A stretch of 64,000 nt of DNA from an uncultured Clostridia bacterium (GTDB lineage: Bacteria > Bacillota > Clostridia > Oscillospirales > Ruminococcaceae). Shown in pieces: positions 60,321 to 64,000 of the stretch. Every line of letters begins with the position of its first letter. The stretch's first letter is position 1. Both the position numbers and the translations under genes were made by a program. Location: positions 15,672-79,671 of the forward strand of contig CAMUJF010000012.1 of NCBI GenBank assembly GCA_947089135.1, written 5' to 3'. The notes beneath the pieces were generated by a model that saw nothing but the letters and a program-made list of their open reading frames with translations, ran no database searches and had not been told where the DNA came from.

Positions 60321-60349
60321 TTGCTTTTTTTGTCGTATCAGTGTATAAT
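60321..60349 (+). promoter_or_regulatory. Promoter of the GGGtGRT operon
   Basis: TTGCTT (60321-60326), 17-bp spacer, TATAAT (60344-60349). A leader hairpin CGTCC...GGACG (about 60364-60390) follows before the ribosome site GAAAGGAG. Confidence 0.72.
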
Positions 60350-60418
60350 ATATACATATGCGAACGTCCCTTGAAGTCAGCTTCGGGACGCGGCAAATTC
60401 TGAAAGGAGTATGTACAT

Positions 60419-61111
60419 ATGATCTATTCACATGAGGTTGAAAAAATGTGCCCCGTGAAGCAGGGTGTTGCTCACGGCGCAGCGCCTATACCCGAAGAAG
60501 CAAAATGGGTAAAGGCTAAGGAAATCAAAGATATTTCCGGCTTTACTCACGGCGTGGGCTGGTGCGCTCCCCAGCAGGGCGCCTGCAAGCTGTCCCTTAA
60601 CGTTAAGGACGGCGTTATTCAGGAGGCTCTCGTTGAGACGCTCGGCTGCTCCGGTATGACTCATTCCGCTGCTATGGCTTCGGAAATCCTTCCCGGAAGA
60701 ACTATCCTTGAGGCTCTCAACACCGACCTCGTTTGCGACGCTATCAATACTGCTATGAGAGAACTTTTCCTCCAGATCGTTTACGGTCGTACACAGAGCG
60801 CTTTCTCAGAGGACGGTCTGCCCATAGGAGCAGGTCTGGAGGATCTCGGAAAGGGTCTTCGTTCTCAGATAGGCACAATGTACGGTACTCTTGCAAAGGG
60901 TCCCCGTTACCTTGAAATGACTGACGGTTACGTTACAGGTATCGCTCTTAACGAGGACGACGAGATCATCGGCTATAAGTTCGTAAACTTTGGAAAGATG
61001 ATGGATTTCATTAAGGCTGGCGACGACGCCAACACCGCTTTTGAAAAAGCTCAGGGTCAGTACGGCAGAGTCAGCGACGCTGTTAAGGTAATCGACCCCA
61101 GAAAGGAATAA
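60419..61111 (+). CDS. NifU-like iron-sulfur scaffold partner of GGGtGRT
   Basis: 230 residues. IscU/NifU-like core with VGWCAPQQGACKLSL (Cys at about 44), then LVETLGCSGMTHSAAMASE (Cys about 77), and further Cys at CDAINTAM (about 104). These three Cys match the scaffold arrangement for building a 2Fe-2S or 4Fe-4S cluster. It is always found with the GGGtGRT gene, encoded 15 bp downstream. Role unclear; presumably it delivers a cluster or metal to the partner. Confidence 0.82.
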   Translation: MIYSHEVEKMCPVKQGVAHGAAPIPEEAKWVKAKEIKDISGFTHGVGWCAPQQGACKLSLNVKDGVIQEALVETLGCSGMTHSAAMASEILPGRTILEALNTDLVCDAINTAMRELFLQIVYGRTQSAFSEDGLPIGAGLEDLGKGLRSQIGTMYGTLAKGPRYLEMTDGYVTGIALNEDDEIIGYKFVNFGKMMDFIKAGDDANTAFEKAQGQYGRVSDAVKVIDPRKE

Positions 61112-61125
61112 GGAGGTACACTGAA

Positions 61126-62127
61126 ATGGCTTTATTTGAATCATATGAAAGAAGAGAAAAGCAGATCCTTGACGTTCTCTCTCACTACGGTATAAATTCC
61201 ATTGAGGAAGCGGCTGAGGTAACAAAGGCTAAGGGTCTGGACATTTACAAGCTCGTAGAGGGCATTCAGCCTATCTGCTTTGAAAACGCTAAGTGGGCTT
61301 ACACAGTAGGCTGCGCTATCGCTATCAAGAAGGGTTGTACAAGAGCTGCCGACGCTGCGGCTGCTATCGGCGAGGGACTTCAGGCTTTCTGTATCCCCGG
61401 TTCTGTCGCTGATCAGCGTAAGGTTGGTCTGGGTCACGGAAACCTCGGTAAAATGCTTCTTGAAGAAGAGACAGAGTGCTTCGCTTTCCTTGCGGGACAC
61501 GAGTCCTTTGCAGCGGCAGAGGGCGCTATCGGTATCGCCGAAAAGGCTAACAAGGTTCGTAAAAAGCCCCTCCGTGTAATCCTTAACGGTCTCGGAAAGG
61601 ACGCTGCTCAGATCATTGCCCGTATCAACGGCTTTACATATGTTGAGACCGAAATGGACTACTACACAGGCAAGGTAAAGGAAGTTTTCCGCAAGTCTTA
61701 CTCCGACGGTCTGCGCGCTAAGGTTAACTGCTACGGCGCAAACGACGTAACAGAGGGCGTTGCTATCATGTGGAAAGAGGGCGTTGACGTTTCTATCACA
61801 GGTAACTCCACCAACCCTACACGTTTCCAGCACCCTGTTGCAGGTACATATAAGAAAGAATGCGTTGACAAGGGCAAGAAGTACTTCTCCGTTGCTTCAG
61901 GCGGCGGTACAGGACGTACTCTCCACCCCGACAACATGGCTGCCGGTCCTGCTTCCTACGGTATGACCGATACCATGGGACGTATGCACTCTGACGCTCA
62001 GTTTGCAGGTTCATCCTCTGTTCCCGCTCACGTTGAGATGATGGGTCTTATCGGTATGGGCAACAATCCTATGGTTGGCGCTACTGTTGCTTGCGCTGTT
62101 GCGGTTGAGGAAGCTATGAAAGGCTGA
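61126..62127 (+). CDS. GGGtGRT family protein
   Basis: 333 residues. The name motif SGGGTGRTLHPDN lies at about residues 259-271; CFENAKWAYTVGCAIAIKKG and FCIPGSVADQRKVGLGHGN are other conserved blocks, and MDYYTGKVKEVF is near 190. The family is conserved across gut Clostridia, methanogens and other anaerobes, but no reaction has been firmly shown. AAGGAGG lies upstream and the pair is strongly translated. Codon use is that of a highly expressed housekeeping gene. The mobile element begins just after its stop codon. Confidence 0.88.
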   Translation: MALFESYERREKQILDVLSHYGINSIEEAAEVTKAKGLDIYKLVEGIQPICFENAKWAYTVGCAIAIKKGCTRAADAAAAIGEGLQAFCIPGSVADQRKVGLGHGNLGKMLLEEETECFAFLAGHESFAAAEGAIGIAEKANKVRKKPLRVILNGLGKDAAQIIARINGFTYVETEMDYYTGKVKEVFRKSYSDGLRAKVNCYGANDVTEGVAIMWKEGVDVSITGNSTNPTRFQHPVAGTYKKECVDKGKKYFSVASGGGTGRTLHPDNMAAGPASYGMTDTMGRMHSDAQFAGSSSVPAHVEMMGLIGMGNNPMVGATVACAVAVEEAMKG

Positions 62128-62190
62128 TATAACGTAAATATGCGGTTTTTAGCCTGTTCAAGCATACTAAAAACATATAAAAAATTACTT

Positions 62191-62235
62191 GTAATACACA
62201 AGTAATACGCAGGTAATACACAAGGGTAATACACA
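62191..62235. repeat. Four tandem GTAATACACA repeats
   Basis: GTAATAC[A/G]CA at 62191-62200, 62202-62211, 62213-62222 and 62226-62235, spaced 11, 11 and 13 bp, that is about one DNA turn. They lie between the GGGtGRT gene and the integrase, a place fitting integrase or excisionase arm sites. Confidence 0.6.
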
Positions 62236-62240
62236 ATTTT

Positions 62241-62277
62241 AAGGCGGCTGTTTTTTTGATTACAGCCGCCTTTTTCA
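62241..62277 (+). terminator. Terminator of the GGGtGRT operon
   Basis: AAGGCGGCTGT (62241-62251) pairs with ACAGCCGCCTT (62262-62272), then TTTC. Possibly shifted from the gene by the repeat insertion. Confidence 0.75.
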
Positions 62278-62290
62278 TTTTCAGTGTCCC

Positions 62291-62441
62291 CATAAAAACG
62301 CAAGAAGGCAAGGAGGCAAGAACGCAAGGTATCTATAAGCTTGCATTCTTGATGATGCATATACCTTTTTCTTTTTCAGCGTATTCCCTAAAAACGCAAG
62401 AAGGCAAGAACGCAAAGTATCTATAAAACTTTGCGTTCTTG
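62291..62441. repeat. Two related hairpin repeats
   Basis: Two ~45-bp units sharing TAAAAACGCAAGAAGGCAAG and GTATCTATA. Each ends in a hairpin: CAAGAACGCAAG/CTTGCATTCTTG (62317-62351) and the perfect 14-bp CAAGAACGCAAAGT/ACTTTGCGTTCTTG (62405-62441). They follow the end of the integrase gene and may belong to the attachment region. Confidence 0.6.
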
Positions 62442-62446
62442 GTGTT

Positions 62447-63490
62447 TTAGGGTATTTTTTCAATCTCACGGTGAAGATTATCAATAGTTCGGTGAGTATA
62501 TACTCTTTCTGTCACATCACATATCTGATGTCCTATAATAAGTTTTAAACAATATTCATCAATGCCAGCTTCCTTTGCCCTTGTTATGAACGTGTGGCGT
62601 GTTTCGTGCGGTTTATGCTTTAACCCCAAGTGCTGCATTATTCGCTTGAAACGCTGTTCATATTTGTTGTATGTAAGTCCTTGTTCTTTGCTTGTAGGGT
62701 CGATGAAAAGCTGTTCGTTTTCGGGATTGTATCGTTTTTTTATAAGCGGAAGAATTTTTGAGTGGATAGGAACATACCTGTTTTTCCCTGCATCGGTTTT
62801 TATTCCGCCAAACATTGTATTATTATCAAAATCAATATCCTTTGTTTTTAACAGTGCAAGCTCCTGCGGACGCCACCCTGAATAAATCCCAATAAGTACC
62901 ATATCAGTAAAAGCAAAGTCAATATTATCCCATAAAATTTGTACTTCTTCTTCAGAAAAAGGAACTTTAGGTTCTGACTTTGTAGTTTTTTTGACTGGAC
63001 TGCATAATGCGGCATAGTCTTTATTAACAATTTCGTGTTTCATTGCATATCTGAACATTTGATTATATAGTGATTTCATACGTCCTTTGGTATCGTCCCC
63101 GACTTTTGCGTCCTTTATTGTCTGCTCAAGATGAGCAGCTCGAATATCTTTCATTCGCATATTCCATAGCGGTTCACTATGATTATATGCCGACTTCCAA
63201 GTACGAACCGCCGAGGGGCATATTTCTTCAAAGTGTTCATCAGCCCATTTGTCATATACCTCTGCAAAAGTAACAGTATTGCTTTTAACGTCATAGGGGT
63301 CTTGATTGTAATCTGCAAGTGCTTGTAATGCTTCCTGCCTTGTTTCAAAGTATCCTATTGTGATATACTGCTGAATAAGTTTTTCGCCCTTGCTGTCCAT
63401 AGCCCAACCATTGGTTTTACGAACACGCCAAGGCTTACGACGTTTTCCTTGCATTTTATGAACAGAGCCATATCCATTAGGTTGTTTCAT
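62447..63490 (-). CDS. int: Tyrosine-type site-specific integrase
   Basis: 347 residues. An N-terminal arm-binding part (MKQPNGYGSVHKMQGKRRKP) is followed by a SAM-like core-binding domain (about 75-165) and the catalytic domain: Arg in YSGWRPQELAL, His-x-x-Arg in HETRHTF, His in IIGHQI, nucleophile Tyr in ERVYTHRT. It integrates and excises the element by strand exchange at attachment sites. The gene ends 320 bp from the GGGtGRT stop codon, so the element boundary is in that gap. RBS AAGGAGGAT upstream of ATG 63490. Confidence 0.94.
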   Translation of the reverse strand: MKQPNGYGSVHKMQGKRRKPWRVRKTNGWAMDSKGEKLIQQYITIGYFETRQEALQALADYNQDPYDVKSNTVTFAEVYDKWADEHFEEICPSAVRTWKSAYNHSEPLWNMRMKDIRAAHLEQTIKDAKVGDDTKGRMKSLYNQMFRYAMKHEIVNKDYAALCSPVKKTTKSEPKVPFSEEEVQILWDNIDFAFTDMVLIGIYSGWRPQELALLKTKDIDFDNNTMFGGIKTDAGKNRYVPIHSKILPLIKKRYNPENEQLFIDPTSKEQGLTYNKYEQRFKRIMQHLGLKHKPHETRHTFITRAKEAGIDEYCLKLIIGHQICDVTERVYTHRTIDNLHREIEKIP

Positions 63491-63542
63491 AATAAAATCC
63501 TCCTTAAAAATAATTTAAATTTCGTTTCAAAATGTATTTCTC

Positions 63543-63884
63543 TTACAACAATATTTCGGGTTCAAGCGGCTCTAACCAATCTTCAACAATAACGCGAAGT
63601 TCTTTCATTTCTGCAAGAATGTCCTCAATATCTTTCTGATAAATACTCCCTGTGCTGTTGGCTACCGTTGCAATCTGATTAAGATTTACTCCGATACGGT
63701 TTAAAGCACGATAAACGTCATTTAACTCTTTTAATGAATAATATTTTATTATACCCTGTACCGAAATTGTTCTAATGTAAGTTCCCGTTCTCATTCGCAG
63801 TTCGGCAGAACGGCGGCAAACGACTTCCCATTCCGCAGGCGAGAAACCTATCATTTTCATTGTTCTGTCTTTTCTGTATGGCAT
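63543..63884 (-). CDS. mobC: Relaxosome protein MobC
   Basis: 113 residues with GGAGGTTTAG upstream. Typical MobC: ribbon-helix-helix-like start (MPYRKDRTMKMIGFSPAEWE), then a helical domain with NRIGVNLNQIATVANSTG. It binds near oriT and assists the relaxase in nicking the element for conjugative mobilization. The relaxase gene is expected beyond the window. Together with the integrase it marks an integrative mobilizable element. Confidence 0.88.
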   Translation of the reverse strand: MPYRKDRTMKMIGFSPAEWEVVCRRSAELRMRTGTYIRTISVQGIIKYYSLKELNDVYRALNRIGVNLNQIATVANSTGSIYQKDIEDILAEMKELRVIVEDWLEPLEPEILL

Positions 63885-64000
63885 TGCTAAACCTCCATAT
63901 CTTATAAAATCGGGGTCACAGGGTTCTCCCTGCCATTAGCTGCATATTTGTCAGATAATGGGAAAAGGTATATACCTTTTCTATGCTTGCTATTCGATTT
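63885..64000. promoter_or_regulatory. Candidate oriT region of the mobilizable element
   Basis: A perfect inverted repeat CAGGG-TTCT-CCCTG (63919-63932) lies next to GGGGTCACAG, just upstream of mobC. Such small hairpins next to a GGGG tract are common at nick sites. No nick site can be proven from sequence. Confidence 0.35.

Noticed and set aside
62191..62235. CRISPR array
   Set aside because: The repeats are 10 bp with 1-3 bp between, no spacers; no cas genes in the window.

Overview
The window looks like the chromosome of an anaerobic, spore-forming Clostridia of the Ruminococcaceae/Oscillospiraceae kind. This is inferred from gene content: sporulation genes spoIID and spoIIR, indolepyruvate:ferredoxin oxidoreductase, an acyl-CoA dehydratase activase-like protein, a T-box leader, meso-diaminopimelate dehydrogenase and a Gram-positive type IV pilus locus. 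Most promoters found by eye are sigma-A-like with 17-bp spacers, and ribosome sites are strong AGGAGG types. No 16S gene is present, so genus is a guess (Ruminococcus-like).

Layout. 1-5.1 kb (minus strand): a truncated lipoprotein, iorB, a small membrane protein, iorA and spoIID; the iorA promoter carries a 10-bp inverted repeat and a small palindromic element lies upstream. 5.2-14.9 kb (plus): citrate synthase with a TTG start, membrane protein, lipoprotein, a two-component system, a DUF1385 (YqhQ-like) protein, another lipoprotein and an L-fucose isomerase-like protein. 15-20 kb: a complete T-box leader whose specifier reads as UAC (tyrosine), but tyrS lies 3.4 kb downstream behind a block of unrelated genes that includes a small minus-strand gene with its own promoter, operator and terminator.

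21-36.6 kb is the centrepiece: a type IV pilus locus with pilC, a pilM-pilN fusion, pilO, a PilX-like protein, PilV- and PilW-like prepilins, a reversed prepilin peptidase, pilB, pilT, three more pilins under two consensus promoters, and a membrane-anchored C39-like cysteine peptidase set between pilin genes. It has both extension and retraction ATPases, so it should make dynamic pili on a monoderm cell.

36.6-55 kb is mostly housekeeping: ddh, a FliD-like protein, the activase-related protein, a LUD protein, an ATPase, tRNA-Thr(GGT), spoIIR, a DivIVA-like protein, an orphan fumarase beta subunit, a sigma factor, a degenerate tRNA-like sequence, a hybrid histidine kinase, and the glycolytic set pgk, tpiA, gpmI.

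55-60.3 kb is a repeat-rich accessory zone: two inverted copies of a ~66-bp repeat bracket a hemerythrin/CheX-like/REC protein, a 163-bp MITE-like element and an Lsa-type ABC-F antibiotic-resistance gene with a three-codon leader ORF and two candidate terminators (an attenuator). A hairpin cluster and an IS3-family fragment that has beheaded an immunity-like gene follow. After the NifU-like/GGGtGRT pair, the window ends in the edge of an integrated mobilizable element (tandem repeats, tyrosine integrase, MobC).
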